Shown: positions 32,275 to 40,947 of the stretch, piece after piece
Position numbering within the stretch: the stretch's first letter is position 1
How the letters are laid out: every line of letters begins with the position of its first letter
NCBI RefSeq assembly: GCF_003014695.1
Contig: NZ_PYAS01000016.1
Location: forward strand, 124,001 to 188,000
Source: Dyadobacter jiangsuensis
Lineage (GTDB): Bacteria; Bacteroidota; Bacteroidia; Cytophagales; Spirosomataceae
DNA: 64,000 bases
Direction: 5' to 3'
Position numbers and translations under genes: made by a program
Notes under the pieces: generated by a model
Databases searched by the model: none
Told to the model about the DNA's origin: nothing
What the model saw: only the letters and a program-made list of their open reading frames with translations

Positions 32275-33990
32275 ATGAAAACGATTCTACCAATAGCCGC
32301 CCTGTCGTTGCTGACGGGCATTGTTGCAGTCGAACGGCAATCGCCGGAAACAACGTCTTATCCGACCCCATCCGGTGAAATTGCCGTGTGCGGCCCCGCG
32401 TACCAGAACCTTCCGGCGCCGATGCTGAATGGAAAGTATGTAGTGGCACTTCCAGGTTGGGGCGGCTTTTCGTACAAGGTTTCGACCAGTTCCGACAGCT
32501 CCCAGTTCTACTTCGATCAGGGTCTGAACATGTATTATGGTTATCATTTCAAAGAAGCCGTAGCTTCGTTCAGGGAAGCTGCCCGCATCGACTCTACCAA
32601 TGCCATGGCGTTCTGGGGTCAGGCGCTGGCAATGGGGCCCTACTATAATGCGGCCCATTTATATACCAAACCGGCCGAGGTAGCGCAGGCCCTGACCAAA
32701 ATGAACAGCCTGACCGCCCACGCCACCGAGAAGGAAAGGTTGCTGATCGATGCCATGAATGCGCGGTATTCCGACGACCCCGCCGACGCCAAACGGGCTG
32801 AACTCAATCAGGCCTATTCCGACAAGCTCAAAAAACTGGTAGGTGATTTCCCCGATGAAAATGAGTTCAAACTGCTCTTTATCGACTCCCAGATGCTGAT
32901 GCACGCCTGGGATTTCTGGAAGAAGGACGGCACTGCCAAACCCTGGACGCCGGAGCTGGTCACATTGTGTGAAAAGGCGCTGAAAGCCGATCCGAAACAT
33001 CCGGCTGCCTTGCATTACCACATTCACCTGACCGAGGCTTCGAAACATCCCGAAGTGGCGCTCGCGAGCGCCGAGGCATTGCGCGACCTGCTCCCGGGCG
33101 TGGCGCATATGGTGCATATGGCCAGCCACGAGTACGAGCGCAACGGCCTCTTTGCGGAGGGCGTGGAGGTGAACAACCTCGCCGACGACGCCCTGCTGAA
33201 TTATGATATGCTGGCAAAAAACCTTTCGCTCACCAAGCATTCCCCGCATTACTTTGCCGTACAAACCTATTGTGCGCTCTCCGCAGGCATGTACAAGGAC
33301 GCCATGCGTTATGCGCAGCGCTGCCGCCGGAGCGTAGTGCCAAAACCTGAAACCACTTATGATCAATACCTTTACATGCTACCGGTAATGGCGCAGGTAA
33401 GGATGGGTAAATGGCAGCAAATCCTCTCCGACTCGGTAACGCCCGATCCGAAATGGACCTACGCGAGCCTGCTCTCCGATTTTGCCAAAGGCATTGCCTT
33501 CGCCAACACCGGCCGTCCCGATTCGGCAGCCGCCCGGTTGGCTTCTTTGAAGGCCAGGATCCAAGATCCGGTTTTGACCAAACGGAGAATTCCATTCAAC
33601 TCGCCGGTGGAAGTAGCCGCCATTGCCGGAAAAATCCTGGAAGGCGTAACAGCCATTTCTCGAAACGAGCGCTCGAAAGGCATTGCAGCTTTGGAAGAAG
33701 CCGTCAAGCTGGAAGACCAGCTCATTTACACCGAACCGAAGGACTGGCCGCTTCCATCCCGCCAGTTTCTGGGCGCTTATCTCTTAAAGGCCGGGAAACC
33801 GGCGCTTGCCGAGAAGGTTTACCGGGAGGATCTGGTCTTCAACCCATCGAACGGCTGGTCACTCGTAGGCTTATCGCAAAGCCTGAAAGCACAGCGAAAA
33901 ACCCGGCAGTTAGCGGATATCAAGGCGAAATATGAACGTGCATTCGCCAAAGCCGAGCAGATTCCGGCAGGTTCTGTCTTTACCAGGTAA
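32275..33990 (+). CDS. Secreted TPR-repeat protein
   Basis: 571 aa from MKTILPIAAL (signal peptide; an in-frame Met at 32269 is the alternative). TPR-like helical pairs are visible: FDQGLNMYYGYHFKEAVASFREAARIDSTNAMAFWGQALA near the N-terminus, HPEVALASAEALRDLLPGVAHMVHMASHEYERNG in the middle, and KPALAEKVYREDLVFNPSNGWSLVGLSQSL near the end. His/Glu-rich stretches (HYHIHLTEASKH) are notable. The family is common in Bacteroidota without a defined enzyme function. Confidence 0.82.
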   Translation: MKTILPIAALSLLTGIVAVERQSPETTSYPTPSGEIAVCGPAYQNLPAPMLNGKYVVALPGWGGFSYKVSTSSDSSQFYFDQGLNMYYGYHFKEAVASFREAARIDSTNAMAFWGQALAMGPYYNAAHLYTKPAEVAQALTKMNSLTAHATEKERLLIDAMNARYSDDPADAKRAELNQAYSDKLKKLVGDFPDENEFKLLFIDSQMLMHAWDFWKKDGTAKPWTPELVTLCEKALKADPKHPAALHYHIHLTEASKHPEVALASAEALRDLLPGVAHMVHMASHEYERNGLFAEGVEVNNLADDALLNYDMLAKNLSLTKHSPHYFAVQTYCALSAGMYKDAMRYAQRCRRSVVPKPETTYDQYLYMLPVMAQVRMGKWQQILSDSVTPDPKWTYASLLSDFAKGIAFANTGRPDSAAARLASLKARIQDPVLTKRRIPFNSPVEVAAIAGKILEGVTAISRNERSKGIAALEEAVKLEDQLIYTEPKDWPLPSRQFLGAYLLKAGKPALAEKVYREDLVFNPSNGWSLVGLSQSLKAQRKTRQLADIKAKYERAFAKAEQIPAGSVFTR

Positions 33991-34020
33991 CTTGCTGTTC
34001 TACCTTATCCGGATTGTAAT

Positions 34021-34494
34021 ATGAGTGTGCTCAAAATAGGCCGGTCAGGCCGGAATGCCATCCTATCCGCCACTTTGGTTGCCGGTACGCTTGATATCCT
34101 GGCGGCATTCCTGGTGTATGCGGTCATATTGGGGAAAACCAGTCCGGCGCGCATACTCATGTCTATCGCCAGCGGAATTTTCGGCAAAGCCGCCTATTCG
34201 GGCGGCACACCGATGATCATTACCGGCCTATTGCTGCATTTCCTGATCGCCCTTATTTTTTCAATCTTTTACTACCTCATCTACCCCGGCCTGTCCTTTC
34301 TTCGTCGCCGGAAGCTTGTCAGTGGTATCCTGTACGGCATATTCATCTGGCTGGTAATGAACCTTGGCGTGTTACAGATCGTCTTCGAAGGCATGCCTCT
34401 CCCCGACCCCGGCGCCGCATTGCTCGGTATCGCGATCCTGATCGTCGCCGTGGGTATACCGATTGCGTACATCGTACCGGCCTCACGTCGGTGA
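34021..34494 (+). CDS. Four-helix integral membrane protein (DUF1440-like)
   Basis: 157 aa with four hydrophobic helices (about 17-38, 61-85, 98-118, 130-152) and short polar loops. It resembles small YagU/DUF1440-type proteins. No catalytic motif is seen. It lies 30 bp after the TPR gene and just ahead of the MutS-like gene, so it is probably part of the same transcript. Confidence 0.7.
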   Translation: MSVLKIGRSGRNAILSATLVAGTLDILAAFLVYAVILGKTSPARILMSIASGIFGKAAYSGGTPMIITGLLLHFLIALIFSIFYYLIYPGLSFLRRRKLVSGILYGIFIWLVMNLGVLQIVFEGMPLPDPGAALLGIAILIVAVGIPIAYIVPASRR

Positions 34495-34502
34495 TTAGTC
34501 CC

Positions 34503-36353
34503 ATGAAAGAAATATATCAAGACAAAGTACAGGCCTATAAACTATCGGCAGCAAGCTTCTTACCGGAGCTCAACAGCCTTTCCTACACCCGGTTGACCAT
34601 CTTCCTGATGACGGGTATCCTGATCATGCTGTTTGCTGCCTCCGGCTGGATCATTCCGGTTGTCCTCACAGCCGCTATCGGTGCCACATGGTTCGCTTTT
34701 ACGCTGCGCCGGTATAACCTCCTAACCGCTGACAAAAAGCGCGTTGAGTTTTTACTTCAGATCAACGAGGCCGAACTCCTGCGGATGCACAACGACCTTT
34801 CCACATTTCCGACCGGAGCGCAATTTCTGAGCCGCCGACACGATTACGCGGCTGATCTCGACGTTTTCGGGCATCACGCGCTGTTTCAGTTACTCAACCG
34901 CACCACCACCGGGTCGGGAGAACGACTGCTGGCCGACTGGCTCTCTGCTCCCGCCGACCGCCAAACGATCACCGGCCGGCAGGCAGCCGTCCGTGAGCTC
35001 GCGGATAAGCTCGACTGGCGGCAGAAGTTTCAGGCTTCGGGTATGCCATTTCATTCCACCAACAGCGACCATGATCTGCTCCTGAAATGGATCGAAGAAG
35101 CACCTCAATTTTTGCCATCACGCAAGAGACTGCTAACGACCAGCCTGTCGCTTGCGGTTGTGTCCAGCCTAGCGTTGGGCTGGTTCCTGTATCATTTCCT
35201 CTTTCATCTCCGCGACCTGACGGGCATTCATTTACTCCCACTCATTGGAATAGCGATCATCAACGCTATTTATCTTCGGAAATTCAGACATGCTGCGGAG
35301 GACATTATCGTGAGCACGCAGCGAAATATGGGTATTATCGGAGCCTACCAATCGCTCATAAAAACCGCTGAAAAGCAACAATTTGAAACAAAGGAGTTAA
35401 ATGATTTGCAAGCCGCTTTTGGCCAAACGGGCACGAAGGCTTCTGCCGAAATCGGCACATTGAAAAGGATACTGGAAATGTTTCAGCAAAAAGGGACCCG
35501 CAATACCATCGGCAAGAACGCTTTTTACGGGATGCTCAATAACCTCTGGCTGATCGACGTTCACCTGATCCTGAAAACGGAAGAATGGAAGTCACGGAAC
35601 CGTGCGCAGATTGGCCCATGGATCGCGGCGGTCAGCGAACTGGAAGCGCTCGCCAGCATCGCGGGGTTCGCCTGTTCCAATCCGCAATACGTTTTCCCGG
35701 AAATCACTACCGAACCCTATCTGATTGATTTCAAAACAGTTGGACACCCTTTGTTAAAGCAGGAAAAGCGGATCAGCAACGACTTTACCATGCATGGCCG
35801 GGGCGCTACGACGATGATCACGGGCTCGAATATGGCCGGTAAAAGCACCTTTCTGAGAACGGTGGGCATTAACCTCGTGCTCGCGTTCATGGGCGCGCCC
35901 TGCTGCGCGTCGTACGCACGGGTATCACCCCTGCGCGTATTCACGAGCATGCGTACACAGGATAACCTCGAAGAATCTGTATCGTCGTTCTATGCCGAGC
36001 TGCAACGGATCGAGCAATTGCTGAAACTCGTCGGCGAAGGCGAACCTATTTTCTTCCTGCTCGACGAGATGTTCAAAGGTACCAACTCCCAAGACCGCTT
36101 CCGAGGCGGGGTATCGTTGATCCGCCAGTTGAGCGAGCTCAATGCATTTGGCATGATTTCCACCCACGACCTGGATCTGGCACAACTCACCAAAGACCTG
36201 GCGATAGGTAATTTCAGCTTCAACAGCACGATCCGGGACGGACAGATTTCATTCGACTATCGACTCACACCCGGTATTTGTACCGATTTCAACGCCAGCG
36301 AACTCATGAAGCGCAGCGGGATACGGATATTGTCGGATATCGGTTCGCTCTGA
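34503..36353 (+). CDS. Membrane-associated MutS-like ATPase
   Basis: 616 aa from MKEIYQDK; the frame is open from 34491, but this start avoids overlap with the preceding gene. Two hydrophobic pairs (about 30-62 and 210-255) are unusual for MutS. The C-terminal MutS domain V is intact: Walker A GSNMAGKST, Walker B FFLLDEMFKGTN and the His switch ISTHDLDLAQL. The mismatch-reading domain I is absent and there is no C-terminal Smr nuclease, so ordinary mismatch repair is unlikely. Homologous short MutS proteins are widespread in Bacteroidota; the role is undefined. Confidence 0.87.
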   Translation: MKEIYQDKVQAYKLSAASFLPELNSLSYTRLTIFLMTGILIMLFAASGWIIPVVLTAAIGATWFAFTLRRYNLLTADKKRVEFLLQINEAELLRMHNDLSTFPTGAQFLSRRHDYAADLDVFGHHALFQLLNRTTTGSGERLLADWLSAPADRQTITGRQAAVRELADKLDWRQKFQASGMPFHSTNSDHDLLLKWIEEAPQFLPSRKRLLTTSLSLAVVSSLALGWFLYHFLFHLRDLTGIHLLPLIGIAIINAIYLRKFRHAAEDIIVSTQRNMGIIGAYQSLIKTAEKQQFETKELNDLQAAFGQTGTKASAEIGTLKRILEMFQQKGTRNTIGKNAFYGMLNNLWLIDVHLILKTEEWKSRNRAQIGPWIAAVSELEALASIAGFACSNPQYVFPEITTEPYLIDFKTVGHPLLKQEKRISNDFTMHGRGATTMITGSNMAGKSTFLRTVGINLVLAFMGAPCCASYARVSPLRVFTSMRTQDNLEESVSSFYAELQRIEQLLKLVGEGEPIFFLLDEMFKGTNSQDRFRGGVSLIRQLSELNAFGMISTHDLDLAQLTKDLAIGNFSFNSTIRDGQISFDYRLTPGICTDFNASELMKRSGIRILSDIGSL

Positions 36354-36359
36354 AAACCG

Positions 36360-37232
36360 TCAGACTTTTTTAACGGCTTCTTCCAGGTATGCTTCCAACG
36401 TGGTGTTCCCCTGCGCGCGGACTGTTCCTTTACCGTCGGGCTTCGACTTCCCGCTGATGACCGCCTCCGTCATTTCGACGAAGTTGCGTACGCCATCTTT
36501 CGAAAAACCGATCGAATCCAATGTTTTGTCCCAATCCTTCCGCGGTATTTGCTGCGCCTTGACTTCTTTGCCCAATACTTCGCTGAATGCTTTCGCCACA
36601 TCGGCAGAGCTGTACGCTGCCGGTCCGTAGAGCTCGTAGATTGTCATATCGCTGTCCCCGTCGGCCAGTACCTCCGCGGCAAAATGGCCCACATCCGAAG
36701 GGCATATCATCGGGATTTTCAGATCGACCGGGAAGAAAGTAGGTAGTACACCGTTTTTTTCCGCCGGTTCGAGATAGTTGAGCCAGTTGCTGAAATAGTA
36801 TGCCGGCCTGATGAATACCCGCGAAACGCCGATGCCATCGAATGCATGTTCGAGCATGTACGACATAACCAGGTTGCCCGTGCCTTCGCGATGCTGCGCG
36901 CCCATCGACGACAGCCCCACGACCTTTTTTATACCGTCTGCAACCAATGCCGCGCGATAGTTGGTCAGGATGTCGTTGGTATCCCCGAGGACATTTTTTT
37001 CCCGGCCCGTTTCAGGAGTTAATGCAAAAAGTGTCTCGCCGTCGCGCAGGGCTGCTTTTAATGCAGGCAGGTTATGTGCGTCGGCGATGGTAGTGTCCGC
37101 TCCGCGCGATTTCAGCGCCTCTGCCTTCTCTTCATTCCTTACGACTCCCTTCACGGGTGCTCCCAGTTCGAGAAGCCGGTCTACAACTGCCGAACCTACC
37201 CGGCCCGACGCGCCCAAAATAATATGTGCCAT
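36360..37232 (-). CDS. NmrA/SDR-type NAD(P)-binding protein
   Basis: 290 aa from MAHIILGASGRVGSAV; this start is chosen because the Rossmann glycine motif GASGRVG follows directly. An atypical SDR of the NmrA/quinone oxidoreductase-2 type: VVRNEEKAEALKSRGAD cofactor loop, then DGETLFALTPETG and a substrate domain with VFIRPAYYFSNWLNY. The active-site YxxxK is not evident, as in NmrA-like members. Likely a cytosolic NADPH-binding reductase or redox sensor. It converges with the MutS-like gene (6-bp gap). Confidence 0.87.
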   Translation of the reverse strand: MAHIILGASGRVGSAVVDRLLELGAPVKGVVRNEEKAEALKSRGADTTIADAHNLPALKAALRDGETLFALTPETGREKNVLGDTNDILTNYRAALVADGIKKVVGLSSMGAQHREGTGNLVMSYMLEHAFDGIGVSRVFIRPAYYFSNWLNYLEPAEKNGVLPTFFPVDLKIPMICPSDVGHFAAEVLADGDSDMTIYELYGPAAYSSADVAKAFSEVLGKEVKAQQIPRKDWDKTLDSIGFSKDGVRNFVEMTEAVISGKSKPDGKGTVRAQGNTTLEAYLEEAVKKV

Positions 37233-37427
37233 GATTTCAGAGTTTGTGATGAATAAAAAATCTGTGTTTACATCAAAAATCAAACCAGAGGCCATTGCCG
37301 CGACGGTTGGTCGCAGACTTCATCCGTAAACTGCATTTGATCCCTTCTCATCAACGGGTTGTCAAAACAATTTTCCTGCCAAAATTTTGCTCCATTCTTT
37401 TGCAGCAGAACATTTGTGGTATGCTGT

Positions 37428-39563
37428 ATGGACCGCCGTGATTTTATGCAAACAGCCGCGCTGGCAACCGGCGGCCTCTTACTTTCCTTTTTCGTGCCTT
37501 CGAGATCCGCTGCGGCGGCATTGCCGACAACCGGCTTCTCCCCGAATGCATTGCTCCGGATCGACTCCGACGATACCGTCCGCATTATCCTGAACAAGGT
37601 CGAAATGGGCCAGGGAATATGGACGACCCTCGCCATGCTCATCGCCGAAGAGCTGGATTGCGACTGGACGCGCATCCGCGTGGAGCACCGTGTGATCGAA
37701 GGAACACACCTGGACGAAAGCATGTGGGTACTCTCCACCGGCGGCTCCGACACCATCAAATCCGAGTTTGACCGCTACCGCACCACAGGTGCCATCGCAC
37801 GTACGATGCTCGTGCAGGCAGCCGCCCAACGCCTGGGCATTACCCCGGCGCAATGCTCCACCGCCGAAGGTTACGTGCAGGCAGGAACAGCCCGGTTAAG
37901 CTACGGCTCCCTGGCCGCCGATGCCGCCCGGCTACCTATTCCCAAAGTCAAGCTCCGCAGCCGCAACGAATGGAAACTGATCGGTGGGCCTATCCGGAAG
38001 CTCGACATCCCTGATAAAGTGAATGGAAAGGCCCAATATGGCATTGATATCCAATTCCCAGGCCTGCTTACCGCCGTGCTCGAACGCTGCCCGGTGTTTG
38101 GCGGGAAGGTCAAGTCTTATGATGCGTCGGAAGCGCTGCGCATTCCGGGCGTCCGGAAGGTAGTGCAGGTACCGGAAGGCATCGCCGTCGTGGCCGACCA
38201 CACCTGGGCGGCGATGCAGGGTCGAAAAGCGCTGCGTGTTGAATGGGATACCCGAGGTAACCGCAATCCCGATACCACGCAACTATTTACACAATACCGT
38301 GAAGCCGCCGGGCAACCCGGTAAGGTAGCGCAAGCCAAAGGAAATGTGGCGAGCGCGTGGCAGCGGGCCCAATCAATCTACGAACAGGAATTCTGCTTCC
38401 CGTTTCTGGCCCATTCCCCGATGGAAACCCTCAACTGTACGGTAAAACTGTCGGCAGACAAATGCGAAATATGGACGGCTACCCAATCCAATGCGCTGCA
38501 CCGGCAGGAAGTCGCCAGGGCATTGGGGTTCAGAGACGAGCAGGTAACGCTTTACACGCCTGCTATGGGCGGTAGTTTCGGGCGGCGGGGCTCGTTCGGA
38601 AACGACTGGGTGATGGAGGCCGTGCATATTGCCCGCGCGAGCGGCAAGGCCGTTAAACTGATCTGGACGCGGGAAGACGATATCCGTGGCGGCTATTACC
38701 GGCCGGTGTATTTGCATAAGGTCAAAGTAGGGACGGATGCGGCCGGAATGCCCCTGGCCTGGCAACACGATGTCGTCGGGCAGTCGCTTTTTGTGAATAC
38801 GGTTCTTGAAAAAGACATCGCACCCGCCGGGCTCGATTACAGCACGATCGACGGTGTCAACGGCTCCCCCTACATTGCCCGGTGTCCCGATCATTCCATT
38901 GCGCTGCACACGACGGCCAACAACGTCCCCGTGCTGGCCTGGCGCTCGGTCGGGAACACGCATACGGCTTTTGTGATGGAAACGGTTATCGATGAGCTGG
39001 CTTTTCAAGCCGGCATCGACGCCGTCGAATACCGCAAAAGACTATTGACCGGCCATCCCAGGCATTTGGCCGCATTAACCACTGCTGCCCACCAGGCGGG
39101 CTGGGGCGAGACGCCTTCCAACGGACTTCCGGCAGGACATTTCCGGGGCGTGGCGGTTCATGAGGCAATGGGCAGCGTGGTGGCACAGGTGGTGGAAATA
39201 TCTTATTCCAACCAGAACCTGAAAGTACACCGGGTCGTATGCGCCATTGCATGCGGCTTCGCTGTAAACCCGGACGGCGTAAAGGCCCAGATGGAAGGCG
39301 GCATTATTTACGGGCTCACGGCGGCATTGTTCGGAGAAATCGCCATTGAAAACGGTGCTATCCGGCAAAGCAATTTCCACGATTACCGAATCCTGCGGAT
39401 GGACGAGGCACCCGTTATTGAGGTACATATTGTTGAAGACGATGGCAAAATGGGTGGTGCCGGCGAGCCCGGTGTGGCGCCCATTGCGCCGGCGCTAGCG
39501 AATGCGTTCTTCGCAGCTACCGGCAAGCGCGTCAGAAAGTTGCCTTTGCTTGCCAATATTTGA
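37428..39563 (+). CDS. Tat-exported molybdopterin-binding oxidoreductase (isoquinoline 1-oxidoreductase beta-like)
   Basis: 711 aa from MDRRDFMQTAALATGGLLLS, a twin-arginine signal. Large-subunit xanthine dehydrogenase-family motifs are present: ILNKVEMGQGIWTTLAMLIAEELD, KVNGKAQYGIDIQFPG, GGSFGRRGSFGNDW, LIWTREDDIRGG, GFAVNPDGVKAQMEGG and a final GGAGEPGVAPIAPALANA. The enzyme should hydroxylate an aldehyde or N-heterocycle in the periplasm using a [2Fe-2S] partner subunit, but no such gene is adjacent. The kinase gene follows after 11 bp. Confidence 0.9.
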   Translation: MDRRDFMQTAALATGGLLLSFFVPSRSAAAALPTTGFSPNALLRIDSDDTVRIILNKVEMGQGIWTTLAMLIAEELDCDWTRIRVEHRVIEGTHLDESMWVLSTGGSDTIKSEFDRYRTTGAIARTMLVQAAAQRLGITPAQCSTAEGYVQAGTARLSYGSLAADAARLPIPKVKLRSRNEWKLIGGPIRKLDIPDKVNGKAQYGIDIQFPGLLTAVLERCPVFGGKVKSYDASEALRIPGVRKVVQVPEGIAVVADHTWAAMQGRKALRVEWDTRGNRNPDTTQLFTQYREAAGQPGKVAQAKGNVASAWQRAQSIYEQEFCFPFLAHSPMETLNCTVKLSADKCEIWTATQSNALHRQEVARALGFRDEQVTLYTPAMGGSFGRRGSFGNDWVMEAVHIARASGKAVKLIWTREDDIRGGYYRPVYLHKVKVGTDAAGMPLAWQHDVVGQSLFVNTVLEKDIAPAGLDYSTIDGVNGSPYIARCPDHSIALHTTANNVPVLAWRSVGNTHTAFVMETVIDELAFQAGIDAVEYRKRLLTGHPRHLAALTTAAHQAGWGETPSNGLPAGHFRGVAVHEAMGSVVAQVVEISYSNQNLKVHRVVCAIACGFAVNPDGVKAQMEGGIIYGLTAALFGEIAIENGAIRQSNFHDYRILRMDEAPVIEVHIVEDDGKMGGAGEPGVAPIAPALANAFFAATGKRVRKLPLLANI

Positions 39564-39574
39564 TAAATTAGGGT

Positions 39575-40666
39575 ATGCAAAAGGCCATTTCGAAACTGTA
39601 CCACATCCCTTTCTGGCTCGCTTATCATTATTTGTGGTGGGTGGTGGCGATGGGCAACCCATGGAAAGCCGCGCATAGCATTCTCTTTTCACCGTATGCA
39701 GTCAAGTTTGCGTTTTACGTGGTACTGCAAGCTGTTGCGGTGTATTTCAATTTGTACTACCTCATTCCAAAATACCTGGAAAAAGGGCGGCTCAAATCCT
39801 ATATCGGCTACCTGGGCATTACCTTGCTGGCTACGGCACTGGCTATTGTTTCGGGCTATTATGTGAGCGCCTGGCTGGCGCATCAGTCAGTAGAAGCGCT
39901 GTTTGGGAGGGATACCAATTGCTTCTTCTATTTTTTCGGCGAAGCAATGCCGTCGACGCTGGCAAGTACCACGTTGGCAATGAGCATTAAACTCACCAAA
40001 AACTGGATCCGTACCGAACGGCGGAAACAGCTGCTGGAAAAGGAGAAACTCGAAACTGAATTGCGTTTTTTGAAATACCAGTTCAACCCGCATTTCCTGT
40101 TCAACAGCATTAATTCAATTTTTTTCCTCATTCACAAAAATCCCGACGCTGCCTCGTCGTCGCTGGCGAAGTTCTCGGAATTGCTGCGGCATCATTTGTA
40201 TGAGTGCAACGACGAGCTCGTGCCGCTAGATAAGGAAATTGCCTATCTCCACAACTTTATCGCGCTCGAAAAACTACGCCAGAACAGCGGCGTAACCGTC
40301 GTCACCGAGATTCCGGATGAACTGCCTCCCGATGCGGGCATTGCGCCGTTTATTTTAATGACTTTTGTTGAAAATGCTTTCAAACACGTTTCGAAAGACC
40401 GCAATAGCAGGATCGAAATCCGCCTGCAAATACAAACAAACATGCTTGAATTGGCAGTTTCCAACAGCTCTTCTCCCGAGGCGACAAGGCAGGCCGTGCA
40501 TTACGGCGGCATTGGTCTCAAAAATGTACAGCGTCGCCTCGCGCTCATTTATCCCGGCCTTCACAACCTCGCTTACGGGCATCACGATGGCGTATTTCAA
40601 GTAAACCTCCGCGTGGAACTGTCTCCACTGCATACGATTTCTGCTACTCAGTCAGCCTTCCAATAG
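39575..40666 (+). CDS. LytS-type sensor histidine kinase
   Basis: 363 aa. Four hydrophobic segments at about 12-150, then His_kinase block FNPHFLFNSINSIFFLI with the phospho-acceptor His, and a HATPase region with N-box PFILMTFVENAFKHV and a weak G-box (YGGIGLKNVQRRL). It lies 11 bp after the molybdopterin oxidoreductase gene. No LytTR regulator is next to it, so its partner must be elsewhere, possibly the regulator at 1012 or one outside the window. Confidence 0.92.
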   Translation: MQKAISKLYHIPFWLAYHYLWWVVAMGNPWKAAHSILFSPYAVKFAFYVVLQAVAVYFNLYYLIPKYLEKGRLKSYIGYLGITLLATALAIVSGYYVSAWLAHQSVEALFGRDTNCFFYFFGEAMPSTLASTTLAMSIKLTKNWIRTERRKQLLEKEKLETELRFLKYQFNPHFLFNSINSIFFLIHKNPDAASSSLAKFSELLRHHLYECNDELVPLDKEIAYLHNFIALEKLRQNSGVTVVTEIPDELPPDAGIAPFILMTFVENAFKHVSKDRNSRIEIRLQIQTNMLELAVSNSSSPEATRQAVHYGGIGLKNVQRRLALIYPGLHNLAYGHHDGVFQVNLRVELSPLHTISATQSAFQ

Positions 40667-40719
40667 TACTTTATTTTAATTTACTTTCATTTAAAATACT
40701 TTCATTTTCTTTCGCAATG

Positions 40720-40775
40720 TTAACCCAACCGTAACGTGTCGTTAACGGACTGATAACATTGCCGACCTACTTTTG
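40720..40775 (+). promoter_or_regulatory. Pho-box-like array plus -7 element for the Oar-like receptor
   Basis: Direct repeats TTAAC (40720), GTAAC (40731), TTAAC (40742) and ATAAC (40753) at exactly 11-bp period. The -7 element TACTTTTG is at 40768-40775, 15 bp from the last repeat start. PhoB/OmpR-type activators bind direct repeats with 11-bp period. The rest of 40667-40947 holds no gene. Confidence 0.7.
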
Positions 40776-40947
40776 TGGCGGATTTAGCGGTCAAACTTCC
40801 CCTCTCTATACGTATACGATCAAGCGGCAGTACCCATAACTGCGAACCGAAACACATCCTATTTCCGGGTTACGATGCCGTAGCTTCGGAGGCAGCGCCT
40901 ATGCAATGCATTTGAACGAAGTACCAATAACCAAACGAACAAAAAAA

